Positions 35,814-44,130 of a stretch of 64,000 nucleotides of DNA are shown in pieces (the stretch's first letter is position 1; each line of letters opens with the position of its first letter). Origin of the DNA: Egibacter rhizosphaerae (GTDB lineage Bacteria; Actinomycetota; Nitriliruptoria; Euzebyales; Egibacteraceae). The stretch is taken from positions 1,116,001 through 1,180,000 of the forward strand of contig NZ_CP036402.1 of NCBI RefSeq assembly GCF_004322855.1. The letters are read 5' to 3'. A program made the position numbers and the translations under genes. Below the pieces are notes generated by a model. The model was not told the DNA's origin, searched no databases, and worked only from the letters and a program-made list of their open reading frames with translations.

Positions 35814-36761
35814 ATGACGACGGTCGGGGCATCGGACCCGTCGCACGGCGTCGGGGGGCCACGCGTGATCGTCGTCGGCGACGTCGTCACCGACGTGCTG
35901 GCACAGCTCGCCGAGCCGATCGCGACCGGCAGCGACGCGAGCGCCACGATCCGCTCGGCCGGCGGTGGCGCCGCCGCCAACGTCGCGGCCTGGCTGGCCG
36001 TGGCGGGAGCCGACCCGGTCCTCGTGGCCCGAGTCGGCAACGACGAGGCCGGGGAGGCGCGGAGGCGTTCGCTCGAGCAACTGGGGGTGACGTGCGCCTT
36101 CGCGACGGACCCGGATCACCCCACCGGAACGATCGTCGTCCTGGTCGAACCCGGCGGGGAGCGCAGCATGCTGGCCGACCGCGGGGCGAACCTGCACCTG
36201 GCTCCCGCGGACGTGGGGTCCGCCGACATCGCCTCCGCGGCTCACCTCCACCTCTCGGGTTACGCGCTCCTCGCCGAGGGGCCCCGAGCGGCGGGCCTGG
36301 CAGCGCTACGCGAGGCCCGCGACGCGGGAGTCCCGACCTCGGTCGATCCCGCGTCCGCCACGCCGTTACGTCATCTCGGGCCCGGGCGGTTCCTCGATTG
36401 GACCGAGGGCTGCGATCTCTGCCTTCCCAACCTCGACGAGCTCGAGGCCCTGAGCGGGACTCGGGACCCGGTCGACGGGGCCCGCGCGCTCACGGAGGTC
36501 TACCGCCAGGTGGTCGTGACCCTCGGCGGCGGGGGCGCGCACTGGACCGACGGGCAACGGTCCCGGCGGATCGAGGCCCAGCCCTCCGAGGCCGTCGACA
36601 CGACCGGTGCCGGCGACGCCTTCGCCGCCGGATTGATCGCGGCACGGTTGAGCGGGAGGCCGGACGACCCCGGTGACGACGGGCTCGACGCGGCGGTGCG
36701 CCTGGCTGCGCGTGCCGTGAGCCGGCCCGGGGCCCAGCCTCCGGGGCGTCGCGGTCCGTAG
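35814..36761 (+). CDS. psuK: PfkB family kinase, probable pseudouridine kinase
   Basis: A 315-residue PfkB-family carbohydrate/nucleoside kinase. It has RSAGGGAAANVAAWLAVAGA (first signature), DEAGEARRRSLEQLGVTCAF, PNLDELEALSG and the second signature DTTGAGDAFAAGLIAARL, whose aspartate is the catalytic base. The family includes ribokinase, fructokinase and pseudouridine kinase. Because it starts 10 bases after psuG and no other nucleoside gene is near, pseudouridine kinase is the best guess: it would supply the pseudouridine 5'-phosphate that PsuG cleaves. A ribokinase-type role is the alternative. The ATG at 35814 has no clear ribosome site, consistent with coupling to psuG. Confidence 0.8.
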   Translation: MTTVGASDPSHGVGGPRVIVVGDVVTDVLAQLAEPIATGSDASATIRSAGGGAAANVAAWLAVAGADPVLVARVGNDEAGEARRRSLEQLGVTCAFATDPDHPTGTIVVLVEPGGERSMLADRGANLHLAPADVGSADIASAAHLHLSGYALLAEGPRAAGLAALREARDAGVPTSVDPASATPLRHLGPGRFLDWTEGCDLCLPNLDELEALSGTRDPVDGARALTEVYRQVVVTLGGGGAHWTDGQRSRRIEAQPSEAVDTTGAGDAFAAGLIAARLSGRPDDPGDDGLDAAVRLAARAVSRPGAQPPGRRGP

Positions 36762-36774
36762 CGACCTCCGATCG

Positions 36775-37467
36775 CTACTGGACGAGGCCGTGACGCATCG
36801 CGATCACGACCGCTTGCACACGGTCCTGCGCGCGGAGCTTCTGATAGATCCGGGACAGGTGGGACTTGACGGTCTCGTCACCCAGCCCGAGCTCGCTCGC
36901 GATCTCGCGGGTGGAGCTGCCCTTGGCGAGTTCCTCGAGCACTTCCTGCTCCCGTTCCGACAGCGGCGTGATCCCCGAGTGCGAGGAGATCGGCCCGACC
37001 CGGTCGAGGAAGGGTCGAGTGACGTCCGGGTGCAGGAAACCCTTGCCGGCCGCGACCGCGCGGACCGCCTGCACGAGCTCCTGCCGCCGCACGTTCTTGG
37101 GGAGGTAACCGGCCACACCGGCCGCCACGGCGCGCGTGACGGTGTCGTGATCGGTGAACATCGTGAGCGCCATCGCGCGCGTCGGGGTGTTCTCGCGGTT
37201 GAGCGTTCGCACGGCGGTCAGCCCGTCCATGCCCACGAGGTTGATGTCCACCAGCGCGACATCGGGCTGGTGGGTGCGCACCGCCGAGACGAGGTCCTCG
37301 CCCGAGTCGACGATGCTCAGCACGTCGAGGTCCTCCTCGAAGGACAACATCGTCGCGATCCCGTCGGCAACGACGCCGTGGTCCTCGGCGATCACGACCC
37401 GGATCACCGCGGGCGTCGAGTCGCCGGTCTCGTCGTCCTGGACGGCGGGGCCGAACGCACTGCTCAC
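36775..37467 (-). CDS. NarL/LuxR family response regulator
   Basis: A 230-residue two-component response regulator. The receiver domain starts at about 22 (IRVVIAEDHGVVADGIATML) with the phosphoacceptor Asp74 in DVALVDINLVGMDG, Thr in ALTMFTDHD and Lys in GYLPKNVRRQ. The C-terminal LuxR-type helix-turn-helix is LSEREQEVLEELAKGSSTRE followed by IASELGLGDETVKSHLSRIY. The GTG start at 37467 overlaps the kinase stop codon by 4 bases (GTGA), so partner identity is firm. The target genes are unknown. Confidence 0.92.
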   Translation of the reverse strand: MSSAFGPAVQDDETGDSTPAVIRVVIAEDHGVVADGIATMLSFEEDLDVLSIVDSGEDLVSAVRTHQPDVALVDINLVGMDGLTAVRTLNRENTPTRAMALTMFTDHDTVTRAVAAGVAGYLPKNVRRQELVQAVRAVAAGKGFLHPDVTRPFLDRVGPISSHSGITPLSEREQEVLEELAKGSSTREIASELGLGDETVKSHLSRIYQKLRAQDRVQAVVIAMRHGLVQ

Positions 37468-39191
37468 AGGGGGACCTCCAAACGGACGTGCGTCCCCCGA
37501 CCAGGGGCGCTGCTGACATCGAAGCGACCGCGCGCCAGCTCCACCCGTTGGGTCATGAGCTGGAGTCCGTGCCGCGCATCATCTACGTCCTCGGGAGCGA
37601 AGCCAACACCATCGTCGAGCACATCGACGATAATACGGTCAGCATCCGCATCAATGCGGATCGTCGCATGCTCGGCCTGCGCGTGCCGGGCGATGTTCGC
37701 GAGGCATCCCCGGACCGTTTCGAGCGCAAGGATCTCGACCGCGAGCGGCAAGGGCGGGAGCGGATCCGGCGCGTCGAGGCGGGTCGTGACGCCCTCCCCC
37801 AGTTCCAGCTCCTTGAGCAGCCGCTCCATGCTCGGTCGCAGGTCCCCGGGGGTCAGCACCTGCTTGCGGAGGACCTCGAGGACCTCCCGGAGCTGCGTGA
37901 TGCCCGAGCGGACCGCCGAACCGGTCGCGTCGACCAGCTCGGCCGCTCGCTGGGGATCGGGCGTCTCGAGGATCGTGCGAACGTTGTCGGCCTGCATCTC
38001 GGCCGCTGCGAGGTAGGGCAGCACCTCGTCGTGGATCGACAAGGCGATTCGGCTCCGCTCGGACTGACCTTCCTCGAGGATCTGCTCGGAGAGGCGCCGA
38101 CGAGCCTTCTCCATCTCGGCCAGCTCCTCCTCGAGCTCGAGGCGCTGCAGGGAGAGGCCGGCCAGACCTGCGGCGGCCTCGACCATCGCGGTGGACTTCT
38201 CCGAGAGATCGTGGGGGATGCCGATGGCTGCCGGCTCGCACTCGGGGATCTTGAGGACGTCGAGGTGCTCGGCCACGTTCCCGTCCCGGCGCACCTCGAT
38301 GGAGTCCGTCGCCAGCGCGTGGTTCAGGCCCGCACTCGCCTCTCGGATCACCTCGTCCGGCGTGCGAGCAGTCAACAGCTGGCGACTCAGTTCGTTGAGG
38401 GTCTCCAGCTCGCGAACCCGATCGGCGAGCTCTTCTGCGCGGTCCTCGCTCTCGCGTGCGGCGCGAAGGGCGTCGTAGCCCAACCACAGCGGAACACTCA
38501 GGAGCAAGACAGCGAGTACGCCAACCTGCTCATAGGCAAGAACGATCAGGGCCGAGAGCAGAGAGGCGACCGCGAAGTTCGTGAAGAATCGAGGGAACGG
38601 TGAGGCGGCATCACGTGCCGCATCCGAGGGTGTCAGCCGCCGAAGAAGGGCCAAGGCGAGGGCAACGAGCGCCGTGTTCACGGAGTTGTAGGTGATCGTC
38701 CCCGCCACGACCCCGCCCGCGAGACTCAGCACCGGAGTCGCGAACCACGACTGGACGAAGCTCACGACCAGCGCAGTGATGCCCAGACTCAGGCCGACCT
38801 GCGCACGGTTGTACAGGATCATCCAGGAGGACGGCCGTTCCTTGAACTCGCGCTGATTGGTGAAACCGAGAAACCCGACCAGCGCGGCGACGAACGGGGG
38901 AAGCAACACGGCGCCGGCGATCGCCACCGGCGCACCGAGGCTGACATCGACACCGGACCGGGGAAGCATCGGGATGCGAAGCAAGTTCGCGGCCGCGACG
39001 AAGACCGTCCAGAAGACGGCTTGCCAGACCACTCCGGGCTCGGCACGGAGGGTCTCCACCGCCAGCGGGACAGCTCCGACCAGCGATGCCGCCATGATCG
39101 CCACGAACACCTTGAAGCCTGCCGTGGTCGCTGCTGGCGGCGACCCGTTCCTGCCTTGGGGTGTTCTGGGCCTAGTTCGGCGGAGCGACAT
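37464..39191 (-). CDS. Sensor histidine kinase, HisKA_3 type
   Basis: A 575-residue membrane kinase. The N-terminal 235 residues hold about six hydrophobic helices with short loops (AIAGAVLLPPFVAALVGFLG, YNSVNTALVALALALLRRL) rather than a large extracellular domain, so the signal is probably sensed in or near the membrane. A coiled-coil (SEDRAEELADRVRELETLNE) and a short GAF-like stretch follow. The dimerisation and phosphoacceptor helix has SERSRIALSIHDEVLPYLAA with His387, and the ATP-binding domain has Asn499 in LANIARHAQ and DDGVGF at 526-531. This layout is the LiaS/DesK-like class. The ATG at 39191 follows GGAG. It is coupled to the response regulator gene; upstream lie a hairpin and a 29-residue peptide gene in the same direction. 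Confidence 0.9.
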   Translation of the reverse strand: MSLRRTRPRTPQGRNGSPPAATTAGFKVFVAIMAASLVGAVPLAVETLRAEPGVVWQAVFWTVFVAAANLLRIPMLPRSGVDVSLGAPVAIAGAVLLPPFVAALVGFLGFTNQREFKERPSSWMILYNRAQVGLSLGITALVVSFVQSWFATPVLSLAGGVVAGTITYNSVNTALVALALALLRRLTPSDAARDAASPFPRFFTNFAVASLLSALIVLAYEQVGVLAVLLLSVPLWLGYDALRAARESEDRAEELADRVRELETLNELSRQLLTARTPDEVIREASAGLNHALATDSIEVRRDGNVAEHLDVLKIPECEPAAIGIPHDLSEKSTAMVEAAAGLAGLSLQRLELEEELAEMEKARRRLSEQILEEGQSERSRIALSIHDEVLPYLAAAEMQADNVRTILETPDPQRAAELVDATGSAVRSGITQLREVLEVLRKQVLTPGDLRPSMERLLKELELGEGVTTRLDAPDPLPPLPLAVEILALETVRGCLANIARHAQAEHATIRIDADADRIIVDVLDDGVGFAPEDVDDARHGLQLMTQRVELARGRFDVSSAPGRGTHVRLEVPL

Positions 39192-39252
39192 AGCTCCAGT
39201 GTCCGACTTGTGCTGGGGTGTCAGTGTCGAATGACCTGATGACCTGCGAGAA

Positions 39253-39276
39253 GGGCCGGCCCCCAAGGGCCGGCCC
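39253..39276 (-). terminator. Strong hairpin between the peptide gene and the sensor kinase gene
   Basis: GGGCCGGCCC occurs at 39253-39262 and 39267-39276; the copies pair with each other around a 4-base loop. On the minus strand TTCTCG follows. It lies 35 bases after the small peptide gene and 61 bases before the kinase start, so it can end or attenuate transcription from the peptide gene. Confidence 0.65.
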
Positions 39277-39311
39277 GATTCACCTGCATCCCACGGATGT
39301 GGGGACTGTAG

Positions 39312-39401
39312 CTACCAGACAGACTTCGTTGCTGCGCCGGACGCCATCAGGGCGCCGAGAGCGGTGAGGATCATGACTACGCGCGGTGGGAGCTTCTTCA
39401 C
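39312..39401 (-). CDS. 29-residue hydrophobic peptide upstream of the sensor kinase
   Basis: A short frame from GTG 39401 to TAG 39312. GGAGG lies 9 bases before the GTG. The peptide starts with a basic KKLPPR, has a hydrophobic core VVMILTALGALMASG, and ends with AATKSVW. The layout resembles a small secreted or membrane-anchored peptide, or a signal precursor. It lies upstream of the kinase gene in the same direction and is followed by a strong hairpin. It has no cysteine, so it does not match the known cyclic lactone autoinducers. Evidence for coding is the ribosome site, the start and the hydrophobic pattern; chance cannot be excluded for a frame of this length. Confidence 0.45.
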   Translation of the reverse strand: MKKLPPRVVMILTALGALMASGAATKSVW

Positions 39402-39521
39402 TGGGAGCAACCTCCATGAGTCCAATATGAAAGGGCTTCGGCGCACGCCACAACCGGGGGCTGTGGTGGGGCTGTTGCGCACCGCTGCTGGAGGCCTCCA
39501 AGCACTGAGAGTTATACCAAG

Positions 39522-39615
39522 CGGACTAGTCTTCCGAAAGACGGCCCGCTCAGGAGTCGCGCAATCTATGTCACTCAGGGCAATCCGACCTGCTGCTTAG
39601 TCACAACGGACTAGT
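39522..39615. repeat. Two CGGACTAGT repeats in a low-GC stretch
   Basis: CGGACTAGT occurs at 39522-39530 and 39607-39615, 85 bases apart, each with the palindrome ACTAGT (GACTAGTC at the first). The surrounding 39290-39640 is clearly less GC-rich than the rest of the window and includes TATAAC on the minus strand (39511-39516). They could be binding sites for the response regulator ahead of the peptide gene; this is only inferred from symmetry and position. No other gene is supported in 39402-39657. Confidence 0.35.
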
Positions 39616-39657
39616 TCGTCTGGGGGAACCTTCTCGCGCCACCCCCGCCCGCCTCCG

Positions 39658-40746
39658 TCAGCGGAGGAGGTGACTCTCGAGATCGTCCACGCGGCCGGCA
39701 CCGGCTGCCCATGCCGCGACTTGAAGCTGTCGAGCGATGACACCGACCGCACGGTCGGCCGCCTCGGGACCCTCAACCGCAGCCGAGAGCAGCCCGCGAG
39801 CCACGCCGACGAGGTCCGCCCCGAGGCACAGGGCCTTGAGTGCGTCGACACCATCACGGACACCACCCGAGGCGATGAGATATACGGTCCGTAATCTTCT
39901 CGGTCCGAGGATCTCGTGCGCTACACGCACGGATTCGGTGGTCGGCCAGCCCCAGTCGGTGAAGGCGGCCGCGACCGCACCGGCCTCGTCCTCCCTCTGC
40001 CCTTCGATGCGGGCCCAGTTCGTGCCGCCCGCCCCCGCGACATCGATCCCCGCGACGCCGCTTCCCGCGAGGAGCTCGATGTCCTCGGGAGCGAGACCGA
40101 AGCCGACCTCCTTCACCACCACGGGAACGGACAGCTCCCTGGCCAGGCCGTCGATGCGTGCGGTGAGCCCGCTGAAACCCGTGTCCCCACCGGGCTGCAC
40201 GGCCTCCTGGAGCGGATTCAGGTGGATCACGAGCGCGTCTGCCGCGCACCGGCTCACCAGCCACTCGCACGCGTCCGGACCGTACTCGGCGAGCTGCGCC
40301 GCACCGAGGTTCGCGAGGATCGGGACGTCGGGCGCCGCCTCCCGCACCATGAAGCCCTCGTCACGCGCGTGATCCTCGAGCAGCACTCGGCCGGACCCGA
40401 GCCCCACCGCCACCCCGTGCCGCTGTGCCGCCACCGCCAAGGCGCGGTTCACGGGGCCGGCCTCGGTCGTGCCGCCCGTCATGCAGGAGATCAGCAGCGG
40501 CCAGGTCAGGTGGTGGCCCCAGAGCTCGGTCGAGAGGTCGACCTCGTCGAGATCGCGTTCGGGCAGGGCGCGGGCACGTACCCGCAACTGCTCGAAACCC
40601 GTCGTGAGACCCACGAACCCCGCGTGGTCGCCCAGGGCGATCCGCAAGTGATCGGCCTTGCGGGCCGTGTTGTCTTCTCCGGGCTCGTTGGGGGGTTCTC
40701 CGGGCTCGTTGGGGGGTTCGGCTGCCGCACCCGGGACGTCACTCAT
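39658..40746 (-). CDS. fni: Type 2 isopentenyl-diphosphate delta-isomerase
   Basis: A 362-residue FMN-dependent isomerase that interconverts isopentenyl and dimethylallyl diphosphate. The sequence begins with an unusual repeated NEPGEPP segment, then the family start ARKADHLRIAL, TWPLLISCMTGGTTEAGPVN, HLNPLQEAVQPGGDTGF, VVVKEVGFGLAPEDIELLAG, GIDVAGAGGTNWARIEGQR and ASGGVRDGVDALKALCLGAD, the flavin phosphate loop. It is not related to type 1 (Nudix) isomerases. The gene is in the same direction as crtE-crtI-crtB-yjbQ and is probably the end of that isoprenoid transcript. The ATG at 40746 is the first Met; downstream Met are too far in to start. It supplies precursors for the carotenoid genes next to it. 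Confidence 0.93.
   Translation of the reverse strand: MSDVPGAAAEPPNEPGEPPNEPGEDNTARKADHLRIALGDHAGFVGLTTGFEQLRVRARALPERDLDEVDLSTELWGHHLTWPLLISCMTGGTTEAGPVNRALAVAAQRHGVAVGLGSGRVLLEDHARDEGFMVREAAPDVPILANLGAAQLAEYGPDACEWLVSRCAADALVIHLNPLQEAVQPGGDTGFSGLTARIDGLARELSVPVVVKEVGFGLAPEDIELLAGSGVAGIDVAGAGGTNWARIEGQREDEAGAVAAAFTDWGWPTTESVRVAHEILGPRRLRTVYLIASGGVRDGVDALKALCLGADLVGVARGLLSAAVEGPEAADRAVGVIARQLQVAAWAAGAGRVDDLESHLLR
40677..40718 (-). repeat. Two 21-base tandem repeats in the fni coding sequence
   Basis: The unit starting CTCCGGGCTCGTTGG is present twice without change (40677-40697 and 40698-40718) and encodes the repeated seven residues NEPGEPP near the N-terminus of the isomerase. The copy number could vary by slippage without breaking the frame. 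Confidence 0.85.
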
Positions 40747-40836
40747 ACGCCCGCACCCTACGCGCGACGCTCACTCGGGGAGGGACCCATTCACACGACC
40801 GAGCCCGCGGGGTGGCCACCCGGCGGGATCCGTCCG

Positions 40837-41415
40837 TCAGCCCCAGCCTTGTGCGGTCAGCTGGATCCGGCGGGGGCGGGACTGGTCGAGCTCGATGAAC
40901 ATGATTCGCTGCCAGCGGCCGAGGGCCAGCGCGCCCGCGACGATCGGTACGTGCTCGGACGACGAGCCCAGCAGCATCTGCTTGATGTGGGCATGGCCGT
41001 TGATCGGCTCTTCCTCGACCGTGGTCGCTACCGTCGCCGGATCCCGCACCGAGAAGTCATCGTGCCGGTAGTAGGCGTCCCGCGGGATCAGCCCCTCCAT
41101 GAAGTGGCGCAGATCCTCGAGGAAGCAGTCCTCGCGCTCGTTGATCTTCACGGCACACGTCGTGTGCGGACTGAAGACGGTGAGGGTCCCCTCCTGCATC
41201 TGACTCGCCCGGATCAGCTCGACGCACTGGTCGGTCACATCCACGACGTGGAAACTGTGGGCCGTCGTCAGTTCGAGGACCTGCCGTGCGAGGACCGGGG
41301 TTCGTCCTGCCAGCGACGTCGCCTCGGCCGCGGCACTCGGAACGGTTGCCGGCGAGCCGTCGGCGAAGGCGCCCGCCTGGCTCGGGGCCGAGGGGGCCGA
41401 ACCGTTCCCGTTCAT
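40837..41415 (-). CDS. yjbQ: Secondary thiamine-phosphate synthase-like protein (UPF0047)
   Basis: A 192-residue protein of the YjbQ/UPF0047 family. After a variable, Ala/Ser-rich N-terminus, the conserved core has LTVFSPHTTCAVKINEREDC, LRHFMEGLIPRDAYYRHDDF, NGHAHIKQMLLGSSSEHVPI and LALGRWQRIMFIELD. E. coli YjbQ has weak thiamine-phosphate synthase activity, but the true role is uncertain. I chose the ATG at 41415, which has GAGG 5 bases upstream; ATG 41436 and 41490 have none. It sits 43 bases after crtB and 90 bases before fni on the same strand, so it is probably part of the isoprenoid transcript; the link to that pathway is unexplained. Confidence 0.85.
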   Translation of the reverse strand: MNGNGSAPSAPSQAGAFADGSPATVPSAAAEATSLAGRTPVLARQVLELTTAHSFHVVDVTDQCVELIRASQMQEGTLTVFSPHTTCAVKINEREDCFLEDLRHFMEGLIPRDAYYRHDDFSVRDPATVATTVEEEPINGHAHIKQMLLGSSSEHVPIVAGALALGRWQRIMFIELDQSRPRRIQLTAQGWG

Positions 41416-41458
41416 CGAAGCCTCGTCCTCGAACATTAGTGAGCGGAGAATAGCACAC

Positions 41459-42565
41459 TCACGATTGTGCACCTCGTTCGGTTCGGTCACCGCGGCGCCG
41501 CGGACGAGTGGGGAGAACGCGCTCGCGCAACGCGAGGCCGATCTTACGGGGCGCCGGGACGCTTGCTCGGACGGCGAAGACGTCCCAGTCGGCGGTCTCG
41601 AGATCGTCCAGGATCCCCGCGTACAACCGGTGGGCGATGCGGATCGCCGTGCGGCTGCGCGGAGGGAGCATCGCCCAGCCCTCCTCGGCCCGGGCGTACA
41701 GCTCGCGGGTGCGCGCCGCCTCGAAGGCCACGAGCCGCTGCAGGTCGGGGGTGGTCCGTCGCTGGCTGAGCGTTTCCTCGTCGACGCCGAACCGGTCGAG
41801 GTCCTCCAGCGGCAGGTAGATCCGGCCGCGTTCCCAGTCCTCCGCGACGTCGCGCAGGAAGTTGGTGAGCTGGAACGCGACGCCGAGATCCATCGCTCGT
41901 GCCCGAACCCGAGGGTGCGGGTAGTGGGAGGGCGGCTGGCCGAGGATCGGAAGCATCATCGAGCCGATGACCGCCGCGGACCCATGCATGTACTCGGCCA
42001 GGTCGGCGTACGTCGGGTAGCGCGTCACGGTGAGGTCCATCGCCATGGAGTGCAGGAACGCCCTGAGCTCGTCACGCTCGATGCCGAGGGTGCGCACCGT
42101 GTGGACGACCGCCTTGAGGATCGGGTCGTGGCTGTCGCCGGCGTCGAGATCGGCGAGGACGGTCTCGCCCCACCGCTCGAGCGCCACCCGCCGCTCCTCG
42201 GGCGTCCACGACAGTTGCAGGTGGTCAACGAGGTCGTCGGCGTACCGCGCGAACCCGTACAGCGCATGCACGTGGGGGCGTTGCGCCGGAGCGAGGAAGC
42301 GGGTCGCGAAGAAGTAGGTGCGTCCGTGCGCAGCGTTCAGCTGCCGACACATCGCATAGCTGGTCGCCAGATCGACCCGCTCACCCACCCCACTGCCGCG
42401 TCGGGCGAGCGCTCGCTCGACCAACGCCACGGAGGGGGGCGGGTGGACATAGCCCCCGGCCGCATCCGTTCCGGCGCCGGCGCCCGGCCGGAGGCGGACC
42501 TCGGGCGGTGGACCCACCCCCCGCCGCGTCGACACGACGTCCATGCTCGGCCGACCGCTGCTCAC
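41459..42565 (-). CDS. crtB: Phytoene/squalene synthase family protein
   Basis: A 368-residue prenyl synthase that condenses two geranylgeranyl diphosphates to phytoene (or related C40/C30 products). The two aspartate-rich motifs are present: DDLVD at about 110-114, following FARYA, and DVAEDWERGRIYLP in the second half, with FLHSMAMDLTVTRYPTYADL and LGVAFQLTNFLRDVAED around them. A 45-residue N-terminal extension precedes the domain. The GTG start at 42565 overlaps the crtI stop by 4 bases and has GGAGGGA upstream; the two are translationally coupled. With crtE and crtI it forms a complete route to lycopene-type carotenoids. Confidence 0.9.
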   Translation of the reverse strand: MSSGRPSMDVVSTRRGVGPPPEVRLRPGAGAGTDAAGGYVHPPPSVALVERALARRGSGVGERVDLATSYAMCRQLNAAHGRTYFFATRFLAPAQRPHVHALYGFARYADDLVDHLQLSWTPEERRVALERWGETVLADLDAGDSHDPILKAVVHTVRTLGIERDELRAFLHSMAMDLTVTRYPTYADLAEYMHGSAAVIGSMMLPILGQPPSHYPHPRVRARAMDLGVAFQLTNFLRDVAEDWERGRIYLPLEDLDRFGVDEETLSQRRTTPDLQRLVAFEAARTRELYARAEEGWAMLPPRSRTAIRIAHRLYAGILDDLETADWDVFAVRASVPAPRKIGLALRERVLPTRPRRRGDRTERGAQS

Positions 42566-44130
42566 GGCGCGTCCCTCCGAAAGCGCCCGCTCGAGAACCC
42601 CAACTGTTCGCGGGCTCGTTCGGCCGCCAGCCGACCGGACACGAGAACCATCGGCACCCCGACGCCCGGCGTCGTACTCGAGCCCGTGAACACCACCCCG
42701 GCGACGTGGGAGGCCAGGTTGCGCGGACGGAACGGCCCCGTCTGGCCGAACCGATGGCTGACGGCGAACGGCGTGCCGGCGGCCATGCCCTGCCGCGCCC
42801 AATCCGCCGGCGTGACGACCGCGCTGGTCACCGTCGCCTCGGCGGCCGGTCCGTAGCCGGCCTCGGCGATGAGCCGTTGGGCGCGTGTGACCTCCCGCGG
42901 CGCCTGCGCGTCCCAATCGATCGCATCGCCCTGCAGGTTCGGGCAGGGCATCAGCCAGAACCCCACTTCCCCGCCGCCAGGCGCGAGACCGGGATCGGAA
43001 ACGGTCGGGACGGACAGGAACCACGACGGGTCGCGCTGCAGATGGCCCGCGAGAATGTCGTCGAACGACGCCCGGTAGTCCTCCGCGAAGTGGATGTTGT
43101 GATGAGCGGCACCGGCCAGGCCGCGATCGAGCCCGAGGTGCACCACGACACACGAGGGGGAGTACTCGAGCCGTCCGAGTCGGGCTGGACGCACGTGCGC
43201 GGGCAGCAGTTCGCGATAGGCGGTCGGCAGGTCCGCGTTGAGCACGACCACGTCGGCGGGCAGTTGGTCCCCGTCGTCGGTCACGACCCCGCGGGCCCGA
43301 TCCCCGCGCACATCGACGCGCTCGACCTCGGTCGACAGGCGCACGTCCACCCCCACGCGCTCGGCGAGGTCCCCGAGCGCCCGGCTCATCGCGAAGACCC
43401 CTCCCCTGGCCGCGTAGACGCCCGCGATCGTGTCCATGTAGGCGATCACCGCGTAGATGCCCAGTGCCTGGTACGGGCTCATCCCGGCGTACATCGCCTG
43501 GAACGTGAACAGCCGCCGCAGGCGCCAGTCGTCGACCAGGCTCGCCACCAGCGGATAGACGCGACGGAATCCGCCGAGGCCCAGCAAGCGCGCCATAGCT
43601 GCCGGGCGGGCCAGGCTCAGGGGACCGGAGAAGTTGCGGTCGATGAAGGTCGCGTACTCCACCTCGTACAACGCCCGCAAGCGGTCGGCCAGCCGCCGGA
43701 AGCGCACCGCCTCATCCGGCCCGATGGTGTCCCGGACCTCCTCGGTCATGGCCTCCACCGACCCACGTACGCGCAGCACCGATCCGTCGTGGAAGACGGC
43801 TCTATAGGCGGGATCGAGACACTCGACCGCGACGTGATCGGCGATGTCCTCACCTGCGAGCGCGAACAGTTCCGCGAACAGGTGCGGCATCGTGAGGACG
43901 CTGGGACCCGTGTCGAACGCGAAGCCCTCCTGCTCGAGACGGCCGGCGCGACCGCCGAGATGGTCGTCGCGTTCGACCAGCGTGACCCGCACCCCGCTGA
44001 CGGCGAGGCGGATCGCGGTCGCGAGTCCGCCGAACCCCGCTCCCACGACCACCACGCGACCCCGAGCGTTCGAGGCCGTCGCACGCGCGCGGTCATCGGC
44101 CTTCGAGGGGACCTGCCCGGCCAGGGTCAT
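42562..44130 (-). CDS. crtI: Phytoene desaturase (CrtI type)
   Basis: A 522-residue FAD-dependent desaturase. The dinucleotide motif is RVVVVGAGFGGLATAIRLAV near residue 25, followed by LVERDDHLGGRAGRLEQEGF with the FAD-ribose-binding Glu, and GFAFDTGPSVLTMPHLF. The C-terminal bacterial phytoene dehydrogenase signature is seen in VVFTGSSTTPGVGVPMVLVS. It introduces double bases into phytoene, making neurosporene or lycopene depending on the number of steps. The ATG at 44130 overlaps the crtE stop by 4 bases (ATGA), and crtB starts inside its own stop codon, so crtE-crtI-crtB are tightly coupled. The number of desaturation steps cannot be told from sequence. Confidence 0.93.
   Translation of the reverse strand: MTLAGQVPSKADDRARATASNARGRVVVVGAGFGGLATAIRLAVSGVRVTLVERDDHLGGRAGRLEQEGFAFDTGPSVLTMPHLFAELFALAGEDIADHVAVECLDPAYRAVFHDGSVLRVRGSVEAMTEEVRDTIGPDEAVRFRRLADRLRALYEVEYATFIDRNFSGPLSLARPAAMARLLGLGGFRRVYPLVASLVDDWRLRRLFTFQAMYAGMSPYQALGIYAVIAYMDTIAGVYAARGGVFAMSRALGDLAERVGVDVRLSTEVERVDVRGDRARGVVTDDGDQLPADVVVLNADLPTAYRELLPAHVRPARLGRLEYSPSCVVVHLGLDRGLAGAAHHNIHFAEDYRASFDDILAGHLQRDPSWFLSVPTVSDPGLAPGGGEVGFWLMPCPNLQGDAIDWDAQAPREVTRAQRLIAEAGYGPAAEATVTSAVVTPADWARQGMAAGTPFAVSHRFGQTGPFRPRNLASHVAGVVFTGSSTTPGVGVPMVLVSGRLAAERAREQLGFSSGRFRRDAP

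Noticed and set aside
39312-39401. Identification of the 29-residue peptide as a known cyclic lactone autoinducer
   Set aside because: The peptide lacks the Cys or Ser plus acidic tail that define these autoinducers, and there is no AgrB-like processing gene, so only a new peptide type is proposed.
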